A DNA stretch of 60,634 nucleotides from Hyphomicrobiales bacterium (GTDB lineage: Bacteria > Pseudomonadota > Alphaproteobacteria > Rhizobiales > NORP267), in the NCBI GenBank assembly GCA_021775855.1, contig JAJFGZ010000053.1, positions 1-60,634 of the forward strand. The letters are read 5' to 3'. Shown here one piece after another: positions 53,821 to 60,634 of this stretch. Below the pieces are notes generated by a model, which was not told the origin of the DNA, ran no database searches, and was given only the letters and a program-made list of their open reading frames with translations. Both the position numbers and the translations under genes were made by a program. Each line of letters opens with the position of its first letter. Position 1 is the first letter of the stretch.

Positions 53821-54621
53821 TCACGCATCAAATACATCTTTCCGCCACGCGAGACCGGCCAAAGTTTCACCGCCGGGGAAATACTCGCACCCCAGTTGAC
53901 CACGATACCCGTTGACGGCCAGGCAATCAAAAATTGCAGGAAAATCGATATCCCCGCTGCCCGGCTCATGGCGTCCAGGCATGTCCGCAAACTGGATGTG
54001 GCCGATACGGTTCATCCTGGTTTCGATAATTCTGCAGATATCCTCTCCCATCATGCTGGCGTGATAGATATCCAGTTGCAGGTAGGCATTGTCCGCCTTA
54101 ATCTCGTCGAGCAGGGCGAGCACATCGGAGGCCCGGTTCAGGCAAAATCCGGGTACGTCGCGGTCGTTCAGCGGTTCGATTAAAAGATCCCGTCCGTCTT
54201 CGTGTAGCCGACTGGCGGCGTACCGGTAATTAGCGATCATCGTATCGTGAACGCCTGTATGGTGTCCGGCCTCATCTGCAAGCCCTGCAAGGCAATTCAT
54301 CTGCGGCGTCCCCAATGCCTTTGCCGCGCGCAGCCCAAGTTCGACGCTCTGCCGGAATCGATCCTGCTGCTGACAAGTCGCTAGACCGCGCTCACCCGCC
54401 TCCCAGTCCCCCGGCGGAAAATTGTGCATGACCAAGCTAACCCCGGTGGCGTCCATCGCGGCCCGGATGTCGCTGAAATTGTAGGCGTATGGAAACTGGA
54501 ATTCGACAAACTGGAACCCGGCCCGTGCAGCCGCGTCAAATCTTTCCAGAAACGGTAATTCTGTGAAAAGCGTCGAGAGATTGGCAGCAAGCCGCGATCC
54601 CAACTCAACTCTTGGAAGCAT
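53821..54621 (-). CDS. hyi: Hydroxypyruvate isomerase family protein
   Basis: A 266-residue sugar-isomerase-like TIM barrel. LAANLSTLFTELPFLERFDAA is the conserved start; the metal/catalytic glutamates are Glu149 in LLIEPLN and another in GCEYFPGG. Hyi interconverts hydroxypyruvate and tartronate semialdehyde, a step of glyoxylate use from allantoin. It is the last gene after puuE-alc-allA. ATG 54621 overlaps allA by 17 bases; ATG 54630 is possible. The glyoxylate carboligase and tartronate semialdehyde reductase genes expected with it are not in the window. Confidence 0.86.
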   Translation of the reverse strand: MLPRVELGSRLAANLSTLFTELPFLERFDAAARAGFQFVEFQFPYAYNFSDIRAAMDATGVSLVMHNFPPGDWEAGERGLATCQQQDRFRQSVELGLRAAKALGTPQMNCLAGLADEAGHHTGVHDTMIANYRYAASRLHEDGRDLLIEPLNDRDVPGFCLNRASDVLALLDEIKADNAYLQLDIYHASMMGEDICRIIETRMNRIGHIQFADMPGRHEPGSGDIDFPAIFDCLAVNGYRGQLGCEYFPGGETLAGLAWRKDVFDA

Positions 54622-55126
54622 CGTATCCATGTAGCATAACATCCGTATCGTCCGGAAACCTCACCTCGTCCAGATTGTGACCGTTCCCTCCCCGGTCAAT
54701 CACCATAAAATCCGACGTGGCATTCATCGATATCAGGGGGTGGTGCCAGACGCTTCTGGCGTAGTTGACGCCGGTGCCCGGGGGCACGTGAAACGCCCGA
54801 AGATCGCCGGTGTTTGGTGAGGGACCGGCCGATGCGACCACAACCAAAAACGGCTCTGCCGAAAGTGGCCAAAAGACCTGACTGCCAATCGGGTGGCGCT
54901 CCATCAGCCAAAGCCGCAGGGGCAATTGCACCGCCGAGGCCCGGAAGATACTGACCAACGGGCGACCATTTTCATCGGCGACATCAATCTTCGCCAGGTC
55001 ATGATACCGGATCGTTGTCCCGTCATTGATCACACGCTTGTCGGCCCCATCCATGGCAATCACATCGCCATAGTCCGCAAACGCGTCAGGCGTCAGCAAC
55101 TCAGGATGGAGATCGAACCTGGCCAT
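54605..55126 (-). CDS. allA: Ureidoglycolate lyase
   Basis: A 173-residue cupin that splits ureidoglycolate to glyoxylate and urea. LMERHPIGSQVFWPL, FLVVVASAG and FHVPPGTGVNYARSVWHHPLI are AllA signatures, with the histidines and glutamate of the active site in ERH and WHHP. ATG 55126. It follows alc by six bases in the ureide operon. Confidence 0.92.
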   Translation of the reverse strand: MARFDLHPELLTPDAFADYGDVIAMDGADKRVINDGTTIRYHDLAKIDVADENGRPLVSIFRASAVQLPLRLWLMERHPIGSQVFWPLSAEPFLVVVASAGPSPNTGDLRAFHVPPGTGVNYARSVWHHPLISMNATSDFMVIDRGGNGHNLDEVRFPDDTDVMLHGYDASKS

Positions 55127-55132
55127 GGTTTC

Positions 55133-56125
55133 TTAACCCGCGGCCCGGCCAAAAACCCGTAGCCTGGATACACCGCCATCGGGAAAAATATTAAAGCGTA
55201 CGTGGCTGACCTTACCAACGCGATGGATCTGGTCTCCGGTAAATTCGTGGATATGATCCATCTCCAGTTTCACTTGATCCGTCACCGGCATCCATTCGAC
55301 AGCTTCGAACGCCCCAGGACCTGCCTCGGGATCGTCCATCATCACGGCCTCGAGCGAACACCGGTCCGGATAATTTCCTTTGAAATGGGCGGTATCAACA
55401 ATAACCCGATCGATCTCGCCGGTCATCCCGAGCGCCAGGATCATCCAGTCATTGCCGGGCCCGCGCCGGCGCCTTGTCTCCCAACCATCGCCCATATCTT
55501 CACCCCGGCCCGGATACAGCAGGCATTGGGGATCGCCAAAATGCGAATCGCTCCACGCAATGCAGCGCGCTCCGCTCAATGCAGACGCGAGATCCAGTTC
55601 CCCCTCGACCCGGGATGGCACCGCGCGGCCATAAGCCCGAAACCGGGCAACGCCGCCATCGGGAAAAATATTGAGGCGCAGATGGGTCACCGGATCGCCC
55701 GGTGTGACCTCGACATAGTGATGGCTGTCGCCATCAAGCTCCATGCGCGGGACAATTTCGCGCCATTTGGTGGAGTCTTCCGGACCGTTGATCTCGTCAC
55801 ATCCCTCGATCGAAGCGAACGGCGGGAAATTGCCCGTGAAAAAGCGGGTGTCGATATCGAAACCGTGGATCACCCCGCGCGCGGCCAGCGCCACGATGAC
55901 CCAGTCGTGACCGTCATCGCGCCGTCGACGGCTCTCCCAGCCATCCATCCATTTGCCGTGATCATCGTATTTTCCAGGAATGAAAACCGGTTCGGAATCC
56001 TGCAGCATCCGCGCCATGGGGGCAAAAAAATCGTTGCTCTTGGCCGTCGCCCGCGCCCGCAACTTGGCCGAGGCAAGATTGATGTTTGACCGCGCAAAAA
56101 GCGGCGTTTCGTTCATGTCATCCAT
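55133..56125 (-). CDS. alc: Allantoicase
   Basis: A 330-residue enzyme that hydrolyses allantoate to ureidoglycolate and urea. It is an internal duplication of two beta-sandwich halves: MDGWESRRRR and GDGWETRRRRGPGNDW, THLRLNIFPDGGVARFR and SHVRFNIFPDGGVSRLR repeat in order. ATG 56125 directly follows the puuE stop; ATG 56116 is possible. Length matches the family. Confidence 0.94.
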   Translation of the reverse strand: MDDMNETPLFARSNINLASAKLRARATAKSNDFFAPMARMLQDSEPVFIPGKYDDHGKWMDGWESRRRRDDGHDWVIVALAARGVIHGFDIDTRFFTGNFPPFASIEGCDEINGPEDSTKWREIVPRMELDGDSHHYVEVTPGDPVTHLRLNIFPDGGVARFRAYGRAVPSRVEGELDLASALSGARCIAWSDSHFGDPQCLLYPGRGEDMGDGWETRRRRGPGNDWMILALGMTGEIDRVIVDTAHFKGNYPDRCSLEAVMMDDPEAGPGAFEAVEWMPVTDQVKLEMDHIHEFTGDQIHRVGKVSHVRFNIFPDGGVSRLRVFGRAAG

Positions 56126-57046
56126 TCACTGGTCCTTCGGGCTATGATTTTTGTGCCAGTGCCTGGCAATATCAATGCGGCGGCAGACCCAGACCTGTTC
56201 ATGATCTGCAATATAATCCAGAAACCGTGCCAGCGCGGCAGCGCGACCCGGCCGTCCGGCCAACCGGCAATGGAGCCCTACCGACATCATCTTCGGAGCG
56301 TCTTCCCCCTCGGCGTAAAGCGTATCAAAACTGTCACGCAGATAGCTGTAAAACTGATCCCCGGAATTAAATCCCTGGGGCGTTGCGAACCGCATGTCGT
56401 TGGCGTCGAGGGTGTAGGGCACCACCAGATGATGCCCGTCGCCAGCCGAAACCCAATAGGGCAGATCGTCGGCATATGAATCCGAGCTATACAGGAATCC
56501 ACCTTCCTCGATCACCAGGTCCAATGAATTTACTGATGAGCGACCGGTATACCATCCAAGCGGCCTCTCACCGGTGACCTCCTCGTGGATTTCGATCGCG
56601 CGGCGCATATGATCGCGCTCGTCTTGAATCGCGAAATCCTTATATTCGATCCATTTCAGACCGTGGCTCGCAATCTCCCAATCGGCTTCCTGCATGGCAG
56701 CGACCGCATCCGGGTTGCGCGCAAGCGCCGATGCCACGCCAAATACCGTCACCGGAAATTTAAAACTCTTAAACAGCCGCCATAGCCGCCAGAACCCGGC
56801 ACGCGAGCCATATTCGTAGATCGATTCCATATTCATGTGGCGCTGGCCGGGCCAGGCCGCAGCACCAACGATTTCAGAGAGAAAGGCTTCGGATGCAGCG
56901 TCCCCGTGCAGGATGTTGTTTTCACCACCCTCCTCAAAATTGACGACAAACTGAACCGCGATCCGTGCGTTCCCCGGCCAGTGGGGGTGCGGCGGATTGG
57001 CTCCATAGCCAACCATGTCGCGTGGATAATCGCGACCATCCGGCAT
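56126..57046 (-). CDS. puuE: Allantoinase, PuuE type
   Basis: A 306-residue enzyme of the polysaccharide-deacetylase fold that hydrolyses allantoin to allantoate without the metal centre of AllB. DYPRDMVGYGANPPHPHWPG, FVVNFEEGGENNILHGD, SIYEYGSRAGFWRLWRLF, EIASHGLKWIEYKD and RPLGWYTGRSS are PuuE hallmarks. ATG 57046 has AAAGGAAAAA upstream; the frame continues but is not family sequence. It heads puuE-alc-allA-hyi. The 134-base gap to the divergent HpaB-like gene holds both promoters; I saw no clear box. Confidence 0.93.
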   Translation of the reverse strand: MPDGRDYPRDMVGYGANPPHPHWPGNARIAVQFVVNFEEGGENNILHGDAASEAFLSEIVGAAAWPGQRHMNMESIYEYGSRAGFWRLWRLFKSFKFPVTVFGVASALARNPDAVAAMQEADWEIASHGLKWIEYKDFAIQDERDHMRRAIEIHEEVTGERPLGWYTGRSSVNSLDLVIEEGGFLYSSDSYADDLPYWVSAGDGHHLVVPYTLDANDMRFATPQGFNSGDQFYSYLRDSFDTLYAEGEDAPKMMSVGLHCRLAGRPGRAAALARFLDYIADHEQVWVCRRIDIARHWHKNHSPKDQ

Positions 57047-57180
57047 ATCTTTTTCCTTTCGAGAAGTTGCCGTCATCTGACCATATTTTGTGGGGGTCAA
57101 CAAGGCATGCAAACTATCGTTTTCAGAGCAAAGAATTACAGATAATCTCGAATAATCAAATTGCGACAGGGAGCACACCG

Positions 57181-58635
57181 ATGATCAGAACCGGGGCGGA
57201 ATATCTCGACAATATTCGCGATGACCGCGAGATTTATGTCGACGGCGAACGGGTCGAGGATGTCACAACGCACCCAATGTTCAAACCGATTGTCGATGTT
57301 CGCGCCCGCATCTACGACATGGCGCACGACCCGGCAACCAGCAATGTGATGTCCTACGAAGAAAATGGCGAGCAGTTCGCTGTCGGGTTGAAACTCCCCT
57401 ATACGCCCGAGGATTGGACGGCAAAACGCGATGCCGTGAACGCGGTGATGTGGGATATCGGCGGCGTCGTTACCCGGATGGGCGACGAGACCATCGGCGA
57501 GATGTGGTCGCTCTGGGACGGTAAGGATGTCCTCAACGAAATCGACCCGCGTTTCTCGGAAAATGTCGAACGGCATATTCTGGATGCTGTGCGCAACGAC
57601 CCCTTCCACGTCTCCGCCAATACTGATCCCAAGGGCGACCGCTCCAAACCACCCCAGGAGCAGGACCCGGATATGCTGGTCCATGTTGTCAAGGAAACCG
57701 ACGCCGGGATTGTCATTCGCGGCGCCAAATACGAGACCGCCGCGGCTTACGCCGAGCAGGCGTTTCTCAAACCCACCATCGCCAATTGGGGCAACGAAAA
57801 ACTCTCGGACTATGCCCTCGGGGTAATCCTCCGGATGAACGCACCGGGGGTCAAACATATTTGCCGCACCGGGTTCGCGACCCGCGCCAGCGCCGAGGAT
57901 TATCCTTTGTCCACCCGCTTCGACGAGGTCGACACCCTGATGGTTCTCGACAACGTCCTGATCCCCTGGGAGGACGTTCTGTTCTACCAGCACACCCGCG
58001 CCGCGACCTTTATCCGCGCGACCCTGCACCGCTATTCGGCCTTCGCTTTTGTCCAGCGGATTTTGACCTATGCCGACATGATGATCGGTACGGCGTTGTT
58101 TAACGTGCGCCAGACAGGTCTCGAAAAACAGCAGGCTGTGCAGGAAAAACTGGCCGAGCTGGCCTGCTACCGGGAAGGCATCAACGCCCACCTGACGGCG
58201 GCCATCGCGCTCGCCAAGAAAAGCCCTGCCGGATTGCTGATGCCCGACCCTTCGATGCTCTATACTGGGCGGGTCCACGCCTGCACCAGGCTGCCCGCAA
58301 TGGTGCACCTGACCCGGGAATTATGCGGCGGCCAAATCTGCGTTACGCCCAATTTCGCGGAATTCGAAGCCAGCGAGACCGCGCCCTGGATGGAGAAATT
58401 TTATACCATCAACGAACGCTGGGTGGCCGACGACCGGCGCAAGCTGCTGGCCTATGCCCGCGACCTGTTGAATTCCGATTATGCCAGCCACCGCCTGACT
58501 TTCCAGTTATTCGCGCAATCCCCGCCATTCGCGCATCTGGGCGCGGTCTACAGAAACTTCGACTGGTCCGGACCGCTCGGCTTCGTCCAGAATTCCGCCG
58601 GTCTCTCGGACCGCGTCATGGACGACGAGGCGTAA
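57181..58635 (+). CDS. HpaB-family flavin-dependent monooxygenase-like protein
   Basis: A 484-residue protein of the 4-hydroxyphenylacetate 3-hydroxylase family. RTGAEYLDNIRDDREIYVDGERV is the typical start; DRSKPPQEQDPD, VVKETDAGIVIRGAK and FDEVDTLMVLDNVLIPWEDV follow in family order, and RELCGGQ lies in the carboxyl domain. Members use reduced flavin to hydroxylate aromatic or related rings. No flavin reductase (HpaC-like) gene is seen. Neighbours RidA, Rieske oxygenase and DUF1028 suggest a catabolic route for a nitrogen compound. ATG 57181 with GGGAG. Confidence 0.82.
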   Translation: MIRTGAEYLDNIRDDREIYVDGERVEDVTTHPMFKPIVDVRARIYDMAHDPATSNVMSYEENGEQFAVGLKLPYTPEDWTAKRDAVNAVMWDIGGVVTRMGDETIGEMWSLWDGKDVLNEIDPRFSENVERHILDAVRNDPFHVSANTDPKGDRSKPPQEQDPDMLVHVVKETDAGIVIRGAKYETAAAYAEQAFLKPTIANWGNEKLSDYALGVILRMNAPGVKHICRTGFATRASAEDYPLSTRFDEVDTLMVLDNVLIPWEDVLFYQHTRAATFIRATLHRYSAFAFVQRILTYADMMIGTALFNVRQTGLEKQQAVQEKLAELACYREGINAHLTAAIALAKKSPAGLLMPDPSMLYTGRVHACTRLPAMVHLTRELCGGQICVTPNFAEFEASETAPWMEKFYTINERWVADDRRKLLAYARDLLNSDYASHRLTFQLFAQSPPFAHLGAVYRNFDWSGPLGFVQNSAGLSDRVMDDEA

Positions 58636-58638
58636 ATT

Positions 58639-59058
58639 ATGGCCCACGAGCGATTTCGTAAATTTAATACCCGGGAGACCTACCCCAACCAATCAATAGA
58701 CAACGATCTGTGCCAGACCGTGAAGGCGCGCGGGACTTTGGTGTTCCTGCGCGGTCAAGTCGGCCAGGATATAGACAGTTTCGATAGCGTCGGTGATGGT
58801 GACCCGGTGGCACAAACCGATCAGGCCATGAAGAACGTCCTGCAACTTTTGGAAGAGGCCGGCGGGAAAAAGGAACATATCTGCCGCATGCAGGTTTTTC
58901 TGACCGACCGTGCCTACCGCGATCCGGTTTACCAGACGATCGGGAAATGGCTGCAAGGCGTCTACCCAGTCTCAACCGGGTTGATTGTCGATGGCCTGGC
59001 GCGCCCCGAATGGGTCATGGAAATCGAGGTCACCGCCGTGATCCCCGACGAGGCATAG
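58639..59058 (+). CDS. RidA-family protein lacking the canonical arginine
   Basis: A 139-residue protein of the RidA/YjgF/UK114 family. RGTLVFLRGQVGQD, HICRMQVFLTD and YPVSTGLIVDGLARPEWVMEIEVTAV follow the fold. In RidA enamine deaminases the segment reads ARS with the catalytic Arg105; here that position is valine (PVST). It therefore probably belongs to another Rid subgroup with a different, pathway-specific reaction. It starts three bases after the HpaB-like stop, with GAGG upstream, and is coupled to the Rieske gene. Confidence 0.85.
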   Translation: MAHERFRKFNTRETYPNQSIDNDLCQTVKARGTLVFLRGQVGQDIDSFDSVGDGDPVAQTDQAMKNVLQLLEEAGGKKEHICRMQVFLTDRAYRDPVYQTIGKWLQGVYPVSTGLIVDGLARPEWVMEIEVTAVIPDEA

Positions 59059-59065
59059 GTTGGAA

Positions 59066-60217
59066 ATGTCAAACGCCGCCGAAACCAATTTGCTGCTGGA
59101 GACGCTCCGGGAGACAGCACACGCAGCGCTTGAAGACGCGACCGCCCTCCACCCACGGCTGTACCGGTCGCAAGACATTCACCAACTGGAATTACGCAAT
59201 ATCTTTTCGAGAGATTGGCTCTGCCCGGGCCGGGCCGCTGATATCCCTGAACCCGGAGATTATCTGACACATTCGATTGTCGACCAGCCGATTTTTGTCC
59301 AGCGCGGCAATGACGATGAAATCCGCGCTTTCGCCAATGTCTGCCGCCACCGCATGATGAAGCTGCTGGAGGGAACTGGCTCCTGCAAGCGAATTGTGTG
59401 CCCCTACCATGCCTGGACCTACGGACTGGACGGCAACCTGATTGGTGCGCCGCACATGGACCGCTCAAAAGCCTTCAACAAATCAAAAATTTCTCTGACC
59501 CCCATCCGGGTCGACGTCTGGCACGGCTGGATTTACGTTTCCCTCGATCCGGACGCCAAACCGGTTTCCGAATTGCTTTCAGATTTTCCGGACTTCCTCG
59601 ATTTCTACAGGATGGAAGATTATGTCCCGGTCGTCACACAGGATCATGTTTGGCAGACCAACTGGAAACTGCTCGCCGAGAATTTTATCGAGGGTTACCA
59701 TCTGCCGATCGCCCACCGGGCGACGGTCGGCGCCGGCTACGCCGCAGATGATATCGAATTTCCGGAAAACTCCTTTGAAAATTTTACCTTAGAATTGTTC
59801 CGCAAACCGCCTGATGCGGTGGTCGGCAATGCCCACCCGGACAATACGCGATTGACAGGAGACTGGCGCAACACTTCGATGCTTGGGGTTATATTCCCCT
59901 GCCATCTGATCGTACTAGCACCAGACCATCTCTGGTACCTGTCGCTCCGCCCGAAAGGCGTTGGCGAAATCCATGTGCGGTTCGGCGCGGCTCTGGCACC
60001 GGAAGTCCACGCGACGCAGAGCGACCCGGAGGCCGAACGTGAAAAGATGATCGCCCTGTTCGACAGCGTCAACGCCGAAGACCGCTTCGTCGTGGAAGGC
60101 ATTTTTGCGGGCTCCGGGGCGCCCTTAACCAAGCCCGGACCACTAAGCTGGCTCGAACATATGCTGCATGATTTCGCAATCTATCTGGACAGCCGGATCG
60201 GCAATGGTGAAAGGTAA
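59066..60217 (+). CDS. Rieske-type ring-hydroxylating/demethylating oxygenase, alpha subunit
   Basis: A 383-residue Rieske non-haem iron oxygenase. The 2Fe-2S ligands are Cys93, His95, Cys112 and His115 (CRHR and CPYH); the mononuclear iron site is in AENFIEGYHLPIAH near residue 210. Family members hydroxylate aromatics or remove methyl groups (betaine, carnitine types). The iron motif and length fit the single-component, GbcA/CntA-like subgroup, an inference. No ferredoxin or reductase gene is present. ATG 59066; TTG 59060 is possible. Confidence 0.88.
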   Translation: MSNAAETNLLLETLRETAHAALEDATALHPRLYRSQDIHQLELRNIFSRDWLCPGRAADIPEPGDYLTHSIVDQPIFVQRGNDDEIRAFANVCRHRMMKLLEGTGSCKRIVCPYHAWTYGLDGNLIGAPHMDRSKAFNKSKISLTPIRVDVWHGWIYVSLDPDAKPVSELLSDFPDFLDFYRMEDYVPVVTQDHVWQTNWKLLAENFIEGYHLPIAHRATVGAGYAADDIEFPENSFENFTLELFRKPPDAVVGNAHPDNTRLTGDWRNTSMLGVIFPCHLIVLAPDHLWYLSLRPKGVGEIHVRFGAALAPEVHATQSDPEAEREKMIALFDSVNAEDRFVVEGIFAGSGAPLTKPGPLSWLEHMLHDFAIYLDSRIGNGER

Positions 60218-60223
60218 TCCACC

Positions 60224-60634
60224 ATGACATTTTCGATTGTAGGCAGATGTTCCAAGACAGGCATGTTCGGTGTCGCCATCACCACGTCGAGCATTTGCGT
60301 TGGCGCCCGCTGCCCCCATGTGCGCGCAAATGTGGGCGCGGTGGCCAGCCAGAATGTCACCGATCCGTCGCTCGGACCGGCCATCCTGGATGAATTGGAA
60401 TCCGGGAGCAACGCCGCCGAAGCGCTTGACAAAATTGTCACCGGTTACCCCTTCATGGACTACCGTCAGCTATTGGTGATCGGGTCCGACGGTGCTACCG
60501 CTAGCCATACTGGCGCCAATATTCTCGGCACCAACAACGCGATTGCCGGGGAAGATTGTTTTGCCGCCGGCAACTTGCTCAGTTCCCTTGAAGTACCCGT
60601 CACCATGGCCGCAGTTTTTGAACAAAATCCTGAT
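60224..60634 (+). CDS. DUF1028 protein, 5' part
   Basis: The first 137 codons of a DUF1028 protein; the gene runs off the window. MTFSIVGRC, GVAITTSSICVGARCPHVRANVGAVASQ and YRQLLVIGSDG are characteristic. The family has an Ntn-hydrolase-like fold and is often found beside RidA proteins, but its activity is unknown. It starts six bases after the Rieske stop, so it belongs to the HpaB-RidA-Rieske run. Confidence 0.85.
   Translation, partial: MTFSIVGRCSKTGMFGVAITTSSICVGARCPHVRANVGAVASQNVTDPSLGPAILDELESGSNAAEALDKIVTGYPFMDYRQLLVIGSDGATASHTGANILGTNNAIAGEDCFAAGNLLSSLEVPVTMAAVFEQNPD

Noticed and set aside
57088..57103. TTGT-N8-ACAA inverted repeat in the puuE/HpaB gap
   Set aside because: The arms are only four bases and could occur by chance; no regulator gene is adjacent.
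57136..58308. Long open frame (390 codons) on the minus strand within the HpaB-like gene
   Set aside because: The plus-strand frame has a clear family match throughout; the antisense frame has no recognisable motif and is a by-product of high GC content.
1..60634. Prophage, transposon, CRISPR or toxin-antitoxin system
   Set aside because: No integrase, transposase, direct-repeat array or paired small toxin genes were recognised; most genes look like chromosomal housekeeping or metabolic genes.

Overview
The window looks like a chromosomal segment of a free-living, respiring alphaproteobacterium. The lineage is inferred from alphaproteobacterial families (DUF2125, the TIGR02302 membrane protein, the DUF3426 zinc-finger protein beside ftsEX, PhaR next to phbAB), two direct-repeat LexA boxes of the alphaproteobacterial type (GTTC-N7-GTTC), and gene orders such as argH-lptM-lysA and cobO-etfBA-hbd. 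I saw no rRNA, tRNA, CRISPR array, insertion sequence or prophage. Genes are tightly packed; no gene-free gap exceeds 300 bases, the longest being about 275.

Layout. 1-4.4 kb: 5' part of a cysteine synthase gene (minus), small membrane protein, crotonase-family enzyme, lipoprotein, a trans-sulfuration PLP enzyme, an SDR and a HIG1-type twin-membrane protein. 4.4-9.7 kb: cobalamin adenosyltransferase, a split TPP-dependent decarboxylase pair, a rhomboid protease, etfBA and 3-hydroxybutyryl-CoA dehydrogenase. 9.7-16 kb: TlpA-like thioredoxin divergent from argH-lptM-lysA and the TIGR02302 protein. 16-20.9 kb: hpt and a DUF3426 protein, divergent from ftsE-ftsX-DUF218-plsC. 21-28.6 kb: a methyltransferase, an unknown gene under two perfect LexA boxes, chaC, DUF2125, tyrC-hisC-chorismate mutase, a SAM methyltransferase and glyoxalase II. 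28.6-34.1 kb: a HAD dehalogenase, phbB-phbA, phaR and a GGDEF-EAL protein. 34.2-40.2 kb: a small basic protein behind a consensus sigma-54 promoter, gamma-glutamyltransferase, a membrane protein, rpmF, mtgA, ispA and ispG. 40.2-44.2 kb: an iron-type alcohol dehydrogenase with a TRAP transporter. 44.3-53.8 kb: a complete cbb3 oxidase locus, ccoNOQP-ccoGHIS (the 50-residue CcoQ is included), divergent from a hemerythrin-like gene; a near-consensus FNR box lies between them and an FNR-type regulator gene follows. 53.8-60.6 kb: purine-ureide catabolism (puuE-alc-allA-hyi), divergent from a cluster of HpaB-like monooxygenase, RidA-like protein, Rieske oxygenase and DUF1028 protein that runs off the window.

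How the genes fit together. PhbA, PhbB, PhaR, ETF and Hbd outline polyhydroxybutyrate and acyl-CoA metabolism. The cbb3 locus, FNR-type regulator and hemerythrin form a low-oxygen respiration module. PuuE, Alc, AllA and Hyi would convert allantoin through allantoate and ureidoglycolate to glyoxylate and urea. The least explained parts are the SOS-boxed gene at 21.87 kb, the sigma-54 gene at 34.35 kb, the TPP pair at 5-6.1 kb and the HpaB/RidA/Rieske/DUF1028 cluster at 57-60.6 kb.
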